A DNA stretch of 8,236 nucleotides from Akkermansiaceae bacterium UBA5689 (GTDB lineage Bacteria > Verrucomicrobiota > Verrucomicrobiia > Verrucomicrobiales > Akkermansiaceae). This document shows, in pieces, positions 1 to 6,694 of the stretch (the first letter of the stretch is position 1; each line of letters starts with the position of its first letter). The notes beneath the pieces are model-generated. The model was not told the DNA's origin, made no database searches, and was given only the letters and a program-made list of their open reading frames with translations. The stretch is from assembly GCA_002420305.1 (NCBI GenBank), contig DIHT01000105.1, forward strand, positions 12,624-20,859. The letters are read 5' to 3'. The position numbers and the translations under genes are program-made.

Positions 1-69
1 CATGAGAAGGAACCCCCCTCCAAAAAAGCCGCCACTCCGTTTTCTCTCCCGCGGTTTGGTGCGGGGTGA
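1..69 (+). other. Possible C-terminal tail of an upstream reading frame
   Basis: Plus-strand frame 1 is open from the window edge to a TGA at 67-69 and would encode about 22 residues (HEKEPPSKKAATPF...). The Lys/Pro/Ala-rich composition could be a disordered protein C-terminus. There is too little sequence to identify a family. A competing reading is a minus-strand gene whose ATG is the CAT at 1-3, with purine-rich GGAGGGG about a dozen bases upstream of it on that strand. The sequence in the window does not decide between these, and neither may be real. Confidence 0.2.
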
Positions 70-118
70 TTTGCCAACATATTCGATAGGGCGCAAATTC
101 AGCATGGATCGAAGGTCC

Positions 119-209
119 TAGGAGGAAATACACTGTATTAGTTTCAGTGAATTTCGGCGAGTTAAATTATTCACAATTATTAAATATTTACTAAATCAAA
201 ATAGGTCAG
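119..209 (+). promoter_or_regulatory. AT-rich leader with a palindrome, upstream of the CBM9-like gene
   Basis: Composition shifts sharply to AT-rich from about 160 to 203, as expected of a promoter region. A perfect 13-base palindrome, AATACA-C-TGTATT, lies at 127-139, just after a consensus-like AGGAGG at 120-125 that has no usable start codon at normal spacing. A second palindrome, TAAATATTTA, lies at 181-190. No -35/-10 pair with good spacing could be picked out. The start at 210 is preceded only by AGG four bases upstream, a weak ribosome site. The role as promoter or operator is inferred from composition and symmetry only. Confidence 0.3.
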
Positions 210-803
210 ATGAACACCAACGAATTGATCATCCATGCGCCCTGTGACCCCGGTCATCCTCCGCTCTCCCTTGTGAGCTTGGACTGGTTCGGTGAGCGCA
301 TGGATCCGCCCGCTCAGTTCAGCTTCTCATTCGAGAGGGACCTGCTCGTATTTCGAGCTCTCCGGAAGGCGGAAGCGCGATCTCATCCGGACGCTACGCC
401 GGGTCGCTTCATGGAGAGTCTGTGGACCCATGACGTGGCAGAGTTTTTTGTCAGCGATCCAGTGACGGGCCATTATCTGGAGGTAAACCTTTCTCCCAAT
501 GGAGCTCACTGGGCTTGTTTGTTTGACGCACCTCGTCGCCGGCTTGCGGAGGTGAGGGACTCGGGCGCAAGTTCCCGCGGCAGATGCAGGGAGGGGGGAT
601 GGGAAGCCCGGTTTGATGTGCCACTTGGGTGGATGAGGGAGCATCTTCATTTCGGAGTGGAAACACGGCTGAACGTTACGTTTATCCTCGACTCTCCGTC
701 ACAGCGTTTTCTCAGCGTGGCGGATCTTGGGGATGGAGACCCGGATTTCCACCGGCCTGATCATTTCTTGACCTGGCGTCAGGAGGGCCGGAAAGCCGAG
801 TGA
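210..803 (+). CDS. CBM9-like / DOMON-like domain protein
   Basis: The protein has 197 residues, no signal peptide and no membrane segment, so it is probably cytoplasmic. It resembles the CBM9-like (DOMON-like) beta-sandwich fold. The LWTHDVAEFF motif at 71-80 matches the family's 'lWxxDvvElF' core. GHYLEVNLSPNGAHW at 87-101 matches the 'YlEfxxsPnG' strand. GWEARFDVP lies at 130-138, and a C-terminal ADLGDGDPDFHRPDHF segment spans 171-186. In related proteins this fold binds sugars or haem, but stand-alone copies like this one have no proven role and no ligand can be assigned here. The ATG at 210 is fixed by an in-frame TAA at 192-194. The gene ends 5 bases before the convergent DUF2017-like gene and shares no operon with its neighbours inside the window. 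Family-level call is fairly sure; function unknown. Confidence 0.72.
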   Translation: MNTNELIIHAPCDPGHPPLSLVSLDWFGERMDPPAQFSFSFERDLLVFRALRKAEARSHPDATPGRFMESLWTHDVAEFFVSDPVTGHYLEVNLSPNGAHWACLFDAPRRRLAEVRDSGASSRGRCREGGWEARFDVPLGWMREHLHFGVETRLNVTFILDSPSQRFLSVADLGDGDPDFHRPDHFLTWRQEGRKAE

Positions 804-808
804 GGCTC

Positions 809-1288
809 CTACTCGATCACATGCTCCAGAAGAACGCTCTGCAGGGCAGAGTAAAACTGGCTTCGGATAAAGGCAGATCTCTTTGGCGGAGGGAATGATT
901 CAACCTCCTCGATCTCCTGGGCAGGACCAAAGCGGTAGTAGCCTTCGAGGGCAATCCGCGCTTGATTGAGTGCTCCATACCAACTGGGCCCGTCCTCCTG
1001 AGATATAAAGAGATGGCCAAGGCTCGGGTCCTCCTCGGAGGCTTTCTGGGCCCCTTGAACTATTTCCTGCACACAGTGTAGCTGGCTATGGAAGAGGTCG
1101 CTTAACTCAGGAACGACCATCTCATCCCATTCGGAGGCCTCATCCATTAGAGCGCTGAGACGAGAGGGAAGGCTTTCCTTTTCCATCTTCAAGGCATCAG
1201 GCGCAATCTGCTCCAGCACGAGCCAGTCCGTAGCGGTTCCGACTTCGATGCGAAGACCGCCTTCCACCGTAGGGACGACCTTCATCAT
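809..1288 (-). CDS. DUF2017-like protein, ClpS-linked
   Basis: A 159-residue soluble, acidic, largely helical protein without signal peptide. The segment SWYGALNQARIAL around residues 102-114 resembles the conserved 'W...LND.RL.L' block of DUF2017, a family of unknown function often encoded directly after clpS in Actinobacteria. That gene order is repeated here: its ATG at 1288 overlaps the clpS stop in an ATGA, so the two are very likely co-translated. A second in-frame ATG follows at once (MM start), so the true start could be one codon later. The start has no strong ribosome site of its own, which fits translational coupling. Similarity to DUF2017 is judged by motif and neighbour only and the N-terminal half shows little that is recognisable. 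A role in ClpS/Clp-dependent proteolysis is an inference from context. Confidence 0.62.
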   Translation of the reverse strand: MMKVVPTVEGGLRIEVGTATDWLVLEQIAPDALKMEKESLPSRLSALMDEASEWDEMVVPELSDLFHSQLHCVQEIVQGAQKASEEDPSLGHLFISQEDGPSWYGALNQARIALEGYYRFGPAQEIEEVESFPPPKRSAFIRSQFYSALQSVLLEHVIE

Positions 1289-1590
1289 AAACTGGCTTTC
1301 TCGAGACTAGCTTGCAGCTGGAAACCATGCAGCTGCTGGACATAAAGCTCTGCGGGTTCCCGGGCACCGGTCCATACCAGTGCTTTACCCGCGGTGTGAA
1401 TGGTTAACATGAGGTCTTCCGCCTGCTCACGAGGGTAAGCGAATACCTTTTGCAGAACCTTCGTCACATACTCCATTAAGTTCACGGGATCGTCGAAAAC
1501 GAGAATATTCCATGCGCTGGCAAGTTCCGTTGAAGCTTTCGTTTCTTCTTCGGTGAGAGTGGTGGCTGATGTTGCTTCGAGAGGATTCAT
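1285..1590 (-). CDS. clpS: ATP-dependent Clp protease adaptor ClpS
   Basis: ClpS delivers N-degron substrates, with bulky hydrophobic N-termini, to the ClpA or ClpC unfoldase of the ClpP protease in the cytoplasm. The 101-residue length is usual. A disordered, acidic N-terminal extension (about 1-26) precedes the core. Core motifs are WNILVFDDPVNLMEYV (27-42), VLQKVF (45-50), AEDLMLTIHTAGKALV (57-72) and a C-terminal LQASLEKA. The DPVNLMxYV form resembles actinobacterial ClpS more than the NDDYTPMEFV form of E. coli. By alignment D34 and H65 match the E. coli pocket residues Asp35 and His66, and M39 matches gatekeeper Met40, but Asn34 is replaced by D33. It lies 60 bases after ispG and overlaps the DUF2017-like gene by four bases, so it is the middle gene of a minus-strand operon. 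Confidence 0.93.
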   Translation of the reverse strand: MNPLEATSATTLTEEETKASTELASAWNILVFDDPVNLMEYVTKVLQKVFAYPREQAEDLMLTIHTAGKALVWTGAREPAELYVQQLHGFQLQASLEKASL

Positions 1591-1650
1591 GCCAGGCGCC
1601 TTGGGGTGTGAACCGGAGCAGGTGCAGATATCACCAGTGTTTGTAGGAAT

Positions 1651-3456
1651 CTAGATTTCTACGGTTTCCCGGACCGGAGGATCAACCCACTTTCCGTGCT
1701 CGCTGATCAGGCCAATGAGGCGTGCCACTGCTTCTTCCTCCGGAATATTGAATTTCACCGCTTCTCTTCCCACGTAGAGATTGATCTTTCCGGGAGCCCC
1801 CCCGACGTAGCCGAAATCAGCATCAGCCATTTCTCCGGGCCCGTTGACGATACACCCCATCACCGCAATCCGAACACCCTTGAGATGTCCGGTGGCTTCG
1901 CGGATTTTCTGAGTGGTCGTCTGAAGGTTAAACAGCGTGCGACCGCAGCTGGGGCAGGCCACATAGTCGGTCTTGAAAATCCGGGCTCCTGCAGCTTGGA
2001 GGATATTGTAACTGATGCGAAGGCTTTGTCCGGGAGCGTCCTCTCCTTGAATAATGATAGCGTCTCCTATCCCATCACAGAGGAGAGAGCCGATATTGCG
2101 CGAGGCCGTAAGTAAGGTATCGAGGAAATCCCGGGATGTTTCTCCATGTGTCCGGAGGGTGTCCTTGAGAAGAATCGGATGAGCGGCAGTCATCTTCGAG
2201 GCCAGGAGCCGGAAGGCCGGAACGACCTCCATGTCAATGCCGTCGAGGACGGTTATCAGAGCCGGTATCTTCAGGGTATCGATTTCCTCGATCGCCGCAG
2301 GATCTCTTGGGTCGATGGCCCTGACCCCACTTTCCTCGATGATTATCTCGGGCTGAAAGTCACCCAGTTTGTCGAGCTTGTGGGCGAGGGCTTCCCATTT
2401 GTGCCTGCTGGTAAGCACCCTGAATACCTTGTCTCCACCTAGTTCATGGCCATTGATCTCAACTACATTACTGGCGCGCCTTCGATAGGAGAAGGGATCC
2501 CATGAGGGAGCCGTGGTCGCGGCGGTATCTTCCAGGAGAGAGCATGAGCCCGAGTCTCGGTTCTGGTTCTCAACGATCGCCTGGGCCACTGGGATTTCGT
2601 GGACCGGGTCTTCGGTCAGGGAAACTCGGATCGTGTCACCGATTCCATCGTTGAGTAGAGACCCAATTCCAATCGCGGATTTGATCCGGCCATCCTCGCC
2701 ATCTCCGGCCTCCGTCACTCCAAGGTGTATCGGATAATTCCAGTCCGGGCCCTGCTCATCAAGGCGCGCAATCAGCAGGCGGTAGGCTTCGATCATGACC
2801 TTGGGATTAGAGGCCTTCATCGAGAAGATGAGATTATGGTAGTCAAGGTCCCGGGCAATCCGGACAAATTCAAGGGCGCTCTCCACCATGCCCAGGGGAG
2901 TATCCCCATACCGGTTCATGATCCGATCTGAGAGAGAGCCGTGATTGGTTCCCACCCGCATGGCGCGACCCATTTCCTTGCAAAGCTCTACGAGCGGAAC
3001 GAATTTGAGCCGGATGCGATCTAGTTCTTCCTCATACTCGACATCCGAGTATTCGCGGACTTCAAATTTTTTCTTGTCCGCGTAGTTGCCCGGATTCACC
3101 CGGACCTTATCAACCCACTTGGCCGCTTCCAGCGCGGCATCTGGTTTGAAGTGAATATCTGCGACGAGGGGAACTTCACATCCAGCAGCTCTTACCCCGC
3201 TTCGGATATGCTCAAGATTGGCGGCGTATTTTCTGGTTTGGGCGGTAATTCGGACAATTTCACATCCAGCATTTGCGAGTTCGAGAACCTCGGCGACACA
3301 GGACTCGGTATCGAGCGTGTCTGCGGTGATCATGGATTGAACCCGGATTGGATTCCCACCGCCCACGCCCACGCCCCCAACATTCACTTCGCGCGAGCCT
3401 CTTCGCTGGTAGCGAAAGAGGTCTGGGCAGTAACTGAGATGGGAGGATTCGGTCAT
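1651..3456 (-). CDS. ispG: 4-hydroxy-3-methylbut-2-en-1-yl diphosphate synthase (IspG/GcpE), large form
   Basis: IspG performs the penultimate step of the MEP isoprenoid pathway, reductively opening methylerythritol cyclodiphosphate to HMBPP with electrons from ferredoxin or flavodoxin. The N-terminal TIM barrel (about 20-295) shows NPIRVQSM (35-42), VADIHF (98-103), RVNPGN (119-124) and GTNHGSLSDRIM (169-180). The C-terminal [4Fe-4S] domain (about 495-590) has CPSCGR with C501 and C504, then GCIVNGPGE with C535 and E542, matching the three Cys and one Glu ligands of the family. Between them lies an inserted domain of roughly 150-190 residues, which gives 601 residues against about 370 in E. 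coli; this three-domain form is known from plants, Chlamydiae, Bacteroidetes and other PVC bacteria. The ATG at 3456 has AAGG a few bases upstream. It is first in the ispG-clpS-DUF2017 operon. Confidence 0.96.
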   Translation of the reverse strand: MTESSHLSYCPDLFRYQRRGSREVNVGGVGVGGGNPIRVQSMITADTLDTESCVAEVLELANAGCEIVRITAQTRKYAANLEHIRSGVRAAGCEVPLVADIHFKPDAALEAAKWVDKVRVNPGNYADKKKFEVREYSDVEYEEELDRIRLKFVPLVELCKEMGRAMRVGTNHGSLSDRIMNRYGDTPLGMVESALEFVRIARDLDYHNLIFSMKASNPKVMIEAYRLLIARLDEQGPDWNYPIHLGVTEAGDGEDGRIKSAIGIGSLLNDGIGDTIRVSLTEDPVHEIPVAQAIVENQNRDSGSCSLLEDTAATTAPSWDPFSYRRRASNVVEINGHELGGDKVFRVLTSRHKWEALAHKLDKLGDFQPEIIIEESGVRAIDPRDPAAIEEIDTLKIPALITVLDGIDMEVVPAFRLLASKMTAAHPILLKDTLRTHGETSRDFLDTLLTASRNIGSLLCDGIGDAIIIQGEDAPGQSLRISYNILQAAGARIFKTDYVACPSCGRTLFNLQTTTQKIREATGHLKGVRIAVMGCIVNGPGEMADADFGYVGGAPGKINLYVGREAVKFNIPEEEAVARLIGLISEHGKWVDPPVRETVEI

Positions 3457-3585
3457 CCGGAGCCTTTTTATCGTGGATTAATATAGCTTACCCAGCAAGG
3501 GCACCGGATGTTTTCCCTCTTTTTTTTTTATGAGGGACAAATCCCTGTTCTTGTCGCGCTGCTCAAGTGTCCTCAAGCTGCTGCA
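3457..3585. promoter_or_regulatory. Divergent spacer between ispG and the TraB-like gene
   Basis: This 129-base spacer must carry promoters for both directions. The most promoter-like block is AATATA at 3480-3485, which reads TATATT on the minus strand, about 24-29 bases upstream of the ispG start; no matching -35 box at 17 bases is visible. On the plus strand TAATAT at 3479-3484 is the equivalent candidate for the TraB-like gene. A run of ten T residues occupies 3520-3529 in the leader of the TraB-like gene. Promoter positions are tentative. Confidence 0.35.
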
Positions 3586-4560
3586 ATGAACCGAATTCTT
3601 CCATTTTTCTCTCTTACGGTGGTCCTCACCCACCTTTTTAGCCCTGTGTTGGCTCAGGATGAGCCAGCTACCCCTTCAGTCGAGAAGGTTCCCGGTGGCG
3701 AAAAGCCGGCCATAGAAGCGACGGATTTCATCCGAATCGATGAGAATGAGCAGTTCGCTCGCCTGCAAACCTCAATCACTGGATACCAAAAGGGGGATGT
3801 CACCGTCGACCTGATCGGAGCGGTGCATATTGCGGACAAGAAATATTATGAGACCCTTAATGCGTCCTTCGCCAAGTATGATGTTCTTCTCTTCGAAATG
3901 GTGGGGGGTGAGAATATCAACCAGAAAGAGGCTGCTCGGCAGGAGCAGCAAGGTGGAGATCTCCAGACAAATCTGCTGCGTGGAATGGTGGAGGGGATGT
4001 CGCGTTTTCTCAAACTCTCCAGTCAGGTTCAGATGATTGATTACTCGGCGAAGAACTTCGTTCACGCAGATCTGACGGCAAAGCAGTTTGCAAAGAAGCA
4101 GGACGCCAAAGGAGAGTCCCTTCTCAGCTTCGCGATGTCAGCGGCCCAGCAGGCGCAGAATGAAGGCGTGGAGCAACCCAGTCCGGCTAAGCTTTTCGCG
4201 GCGTTGCTCTCGGGAGACTCAAATATGCTTAAGCTCGAAATGATGAAAAACCTTGGGAATGGGGACGATCAGATTACGGCTCTCGCTGGAGACAATGTGA
4301 TCATCGGGGATCGCAACGCCAAATGCATCAAGGTCCTTCGTAAGCAGGTAAAAAAAGGGCGCAAGACAATCGGGGTTTTTTACGGAGCGGCTCATAACCC
4401 CGACTTGGAGGCCCGCCTCTTAAAGATGGGCTATACCAAAGGCGGACAGGAGTGGCTGACTGCGTGGGACGTTCCAAAGAAGGGAAAGAGCCCTCGTAAG
4501 GCAGAGGAGAAGGAAGCCGAAAGTCCGGAGGAGCCGGAAAGTGCCCCCAAGGCTAAGTAG
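3586..4560 (+). CDS. Exported TraB/GumN (TIKI-like) family protein
   Basis: Counting from the ATG at 3586, the product has 324 residues. It begins with a typical signal peptide: MNR, a hydrophobic stretch to about residue 22, and a likely cleavage after VLA-Q around 23-24. The frame is open upstream to an ATG at 3508, but starting there would put 26 extra residues in front of the signal peptide, so 3586 is preferred. The mature part has the hallmarks of the TraB/PrgY/GumN/TIKI superfamily: two GxxH motifs (G78AVH81 and G267AAH270), E104 in LLFEMV, and R243-N244 in GDRNAKCI. In TIKI proteins these residues bind metal for peptidase activity; bacterial members are mostly uncharacterised. The C-terminus (about 298-324) is a Lys/Glu/Pro-rich, probably disordered tail. 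It stands alone between a divergent operon and the MoxR gene. Substrate unknown; periplasmic or surface location inferred. Confidence 0.82.
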   Translation: MNRILPFFSLTVVLTHLFSPVLAQDEPATPSVEKVPGGEKPAIEATDFIRIDENEQFARLQTSITGYQKGDVTVDLIGAVHIADKKYYETLNASFAKYDVLLFEMVGGENINQKEAARQEQQGGDLQTNLLRGMVEGMSRFLKLSSQVQMIDYSAKNFVHADLTAKQFAKKQDAKGESLLSFAMSAAQQAQNEGVEQPSPAKLFAALLSGDSNMLKLEMMKNLGNGDDQITALAGDNVIIGDRNAKCIKVLRKQVKKGRKTIGVFYGAAHNPDLEARLLKMGYTKGGQEWLTAWDVPKKGKSPRKAEEKEAESPEEPESAPKAK

Positions 4561-4587
4561 CGTCTCGGTGGTTCCATAGGAGGGCGG

Positions 4588-4608
4588 AGGCTGACCAGGG
4601 GGTCGCCT
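4588..4608 (+). other. Hairpin in the spacer before the MoxR gene
   Basis: AGGCTGACC and GGTCGCCT pair as an 8-bp stem with one bulged T and a four-base AGGG loop, beginning 28 bases after the stop of the TraB-like gene. No T-run follows, so it is not a canonical intrinsic terminator; it could protect the 3' end of the upstream message or be chance. The rest of the 153-base spacer (4561-4713) contains a TTGACT at 4638-4643 but no well-spaced -10 box, so the MoxR promoter was not located. Confidence 0.3.
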
Positions 4609-4713
4609 CATCGTAGGGGGTGTCGGCTAGGTCAAAGTTGACTGAAAGGGATGGTCACGATTGCACCGCTCTTAAAAAGGCCTCAGCCTGTGGGTCATAA
4701 GATTCTCCTATAA

Positions 4714-5727
4714 ATGAGCACTAGCGCAGAAACTGCCCCTCAGAATCCGGGCCAGCTACAAGATGCCGTCCAGCGTGTCCGAGCGGAACTCGGGAAGGTG
4801 ATTATCGGACAGGACGAGGTCATTAACGAGGTGATGATCGCCATTCTCACTCGCAGTCATGCCCTTCTTGTAGGGGTTCCGGGTCTGGCCAAGACTCTTC
4901 TGATCTCGAGTCTGGCGGAGTCTCTGGATCTATCCTTCAAGCGTATTCAGTTTACGCCCGACCTGATGCCTTCCGACATCACGGGAACCGAAGTAATCTA
5001 CTCCGACCCGGAGACTAATGAGCGGCAGTTCAAGTTCCTGCCGGGGCCGATTTTCGCCAACATTATTCTGGCGGATGAGATCAACCGGACGCCCCCCAAG
5101 ACCCAGGCTTCCATGCTTGAATCCATGCAGGAGCGAAAGGTGACGGTAGGCGGAGAAGATCACCCGCTTCCGGAGCCCTTCTTTGTTCTCGCCACGCAAA
5201 ACCCGATCGAACAGGAGGGCACCTATCCACTGCCAGAGGCCCAGCTGGACCGCTTCATGTTCATGATCAAGGTAGACTACCCCGGGGAGGAAGAGGAGTT
5301 TCAGATCCTCAAGGCGTATACCGGGAACGAAGGGGCCCGCCCGGATCCCGTCCTTGGGGCTGGTGAAATTCTCGACATGCAGCGAGCCGTTCGCGACATG
5401 CCGGTTGCAGATCATATCCTACGCTATGCGGAAAGGCTGGTGCGGGTTACGCGGCCGGGCTCCGAAGAAGCTCTTGAATTCTGCTCCAAGTGGCTGACGT
5501 GGGGAGCGGGCCCTCGGGCCGGCTTGAACCTGGTGCTGGCAGCCAAGGCAAATGCCCTTCTCAATGGGCAGAGTCATGTGAGTTGTGACGATGTGGCCAC
5601 GGTCGCCCCTCCCATTTTCCGTCATCGCATCATTCCTAATTTCAGCGCTCAGAGCGAAGGGCTGACTGCGGATGATATTACTTCCAAGATTCTCGAATCC
5701 GTGCCGAAAGACAGGAAACTGGACTAG
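4714..5727 (+). CDS. MoxR-family AAA+ ATPase
   Basis: A 337-residue soluble ATPase of the MoxR (AAA_3) class, regarded as chaperone-like remodellers of vWA-domain partners. Walker A is GVPGLAKT (54-61) and Walker B is IILADE (117-122), followed by the family signature INRTPPKTQASMLESMQE. Sensor 1 is the Asn of ATQNP (163). Next come the highly conserved IEQEGTYPLPEAQLDRF stretch (165-181, with R180 as candidate arginine finger) and a sensor 2 region GAGPRA (264-269), where most relatives have ASPRA. The C-terminal lid domain runs to the end. All catalytic residues are present and length is normal. The ATG at 4714 has no Shine-Dalgarno sequence, only a pyrimidine-rich CTCCTATAA. The DUF58 gene follows after 62 bases and a BatA-type gene after that, the standard partner order for this ATPase. 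Client protein unknown. Confidence 0.95.
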   Translation: MSTSAETAPQNPGQLQDAVQRVRAELGKVIIGQDEVINEVMIAILTRSHALLVGVPGLAKTLLISSLAESLDLSFKRIQFTPDLMPSDITGTEVIYSDPETNERQFKFLPGPIFANIILADEINRTPPKTQASMLESMQERKVTVGGEDHPLPEPFFVLATQNPIEQEGTYPLPEAQLDRFMFMIKVDYPGEEEEFQILKAYTGNEGARPDPVLGAGEILDMQRAVRDMPVADHILRYAERLVRVTRPGSEEALEFCSKWLTWGAGPRAGLNLVLAAKANALLNGQSHVSCDDVATVAPPIFRHRIIPNFSAQSEGLTADDITSKILESVPKDRKLD

Positions 5728-5763
5728 GAGTTGCGTCCTGTTCATAGTGCAGGCTCCCTTTTT
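5727..5763 (+). terminator. Weak terminator- or attenuator-like hairpin between the MoxR and DUF58 genes
   Basis: GGAG at 5727-5730 can pair with CTCC at 5754-5757, extended past a small internal loop by TGC with GCA, and is followed by five T residues (5759-5763). The stem is short and the loop long, so true termination is doubtful; partial attenuation between the ATPase gene and the more distal genes is conceivable. It overlaps the last base of the MoxR stop codon. Confidence 0.15.
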
Positions 5764-5789
5764 AACTTTCCCGGCAACGCTTTTTATCC

Positions 5790-6689
5790 GTGGACGCCGA
5801 AACCCGAAAACTTCTTGATCCCCGCGCTATCGCCAGGGCGGAAGCTCTGGGAATGAACGCACGGTTCATTGTGGAGGGTTACATGGCGGGGGAGCACAAA
5901 TCCCCATACAGGGGCTTCGCCATAGAGTTTGCCCAGCATCGGGAATATGCTCCAGGTGATGATGTCAGGCACCTCGATTGGAAGGTTCAGGCCAAGACGG
6001 AGCGCTATTACATCAAGCAGTATGAGCAGGAGACCAATTTTGTCGCGCACCTCCTGCTTGATGGCAGCGAGAGCATGAAATACGGCTCGGGGGAGATCAG
6101 CAAATTGGAGTACGGCAAGATGATGGCGGCCTGCCTTGCCTATCTCATTCTTCATCAGCGAGATGCCGTGGCACTTGGAATCTTTGATGAAGAGGTCCAG
6201 GAATACCTCCCTCGCAGCGACAATCGCGATAACCTTTTCCGGATCATGGATCGGCTTGCCGGGTTTGAACCTCTTCGCGGAACTCGCCTTGCCCCGGTCC
6301 TGCATGGGATGGCTGGCCAGATCAAGCGCAAGGGAATCGTTATTGTGATCAGCGATTTCTTTGATGACGAGGAGGAGCTCCTGCAGAGTGTGCAGCACCT
6401 CAGGTTCAAGGGGCACGAAGTGATCATGATGCAGGTTCTCGATCCCTGCGAAATCGATTTCCCTTTCATTGGGAATGTGGAGTTTGAGGGCTTGGAAGAT
6501 CTTCCGCTCATCCGAACGCGTCCGAGCCAGATCAAAAAAAGCTACCATCGTGAGTTCGAAAAATTCCGGGAACGATTGCGGTCAGATGTAGAGCGTCACC
6601 AGTGCCATTTTGTCGGGGTGCGGACGGATCAACCTCTCGACAAGGTTCTGGCTAATTACCTCACCTTCAGGAAAAGTACAGCTGGCTGA
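5790..6689 (+). CDS. DUF58 domain protein (vWA-like), MoxR partner
   Basis: A 299-residue soluble protein of the DUF58 family. The start is a GTG at 5790 with no visible Shine-Dalgarno. It is preferred over the ATG at 5853 because LLDPRAIARAEALGMNARFIVEGY (8-31) matches the conserved N-terminus of the family and would be lost from the shorter form. The DUF58 signature follows: SPYRGFAIEF (38-47), REYAPGDDVRHLDW (51-64) and YYIKQYEQE (73-81). The vWA-like fold carries a metal-site motif D91-G-S93-E-S95 and the ISDFFDD strand (187-193). No membrane segment is present, unlike some DUF58 proteins. It sits 62 bases after the MoxR ATPase gene and 5 bases before a BatA-type gene, the usual cassette, so it probably acts as adaptor or client of the ATPase. 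The biochemical role of DUF58 is not established. Confidence 0.93.
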   Translation: MDAETRKLLDPRAIARAEALGMNARFIVEGYMAGEHKSPYRGFAIEFAQHREYAPGDDVRHLDWKVQAKTERYYIKQYEQETNFVAHLLLDGSESMKYGSGEISKLEYGKMMAACLAYLILHQRDAVALGIFDEEVQEYLPRSDNRDNLFRIMDRLAGFEPLRGTRLAPVLHGMAGQIKRKGIVIVISDFFDDEEELLQSVQHLRFKGHEVIMMQVLDPCEIDFPFIGNVEFEGLEDLPLIRTRPSQIKKSYHREFEKFRERLRSDVERHQCHFVGVRTDQPLDKVLANYLTFRKSTAG

Positions 6690-6694
6690 TCGTC

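Noticed and set aside
1696..2442. Plus-strand open frames opposite ispG
   Set aside because: They lie over the Fe-S and inserted domains of IspG, which are well conserved on the other strand; no ribosome site or motif supports them.
3358..3376. CCCACGCC-type short repeat near the start of ispG
   Set aside because: It encodes the glycine-rich GGVGVGGGN segment of IspG, so it is explained by coding for Gly/Val.
3487..3529. T10 tract as an intrinsic terminator
   Set aside because: Only a four-base AGGG/CCCT pairing precedes it, and no gene transcribed toward it on the plus strand lies just upstream.
3508..3585. Upstream ATG start for the TraB-like gene
   Set aside because: It would place 26 residues ahead of a well-formed signal peptide and includes the T10 tract; the ATG at 3586 gives a normal exported precursor. 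Kept only as a finding on possible slippage.
4638..4713. Sigma-70-type promoter for the MoxR gene from TTGACT at 4638
   Set aside because: No TATAAT-like box lies 16-18 bases downstream; the nearest AT-rich blocks are too far away.
4930..5415. 161-codon open frame on the minus strand
   Set aside because: It is antisense to the Walker B, sensor 1 and following regions of the MoxR ATPase, and its translation resembles no family.
5784..6548. 254-codon open frame on the minus strand
   Set aside because: It lies antisense to the DUF58 gene, whose protein has clear family motifs throughout; the antisense product shows no recognisable motif. It is a shadow of codon bias.
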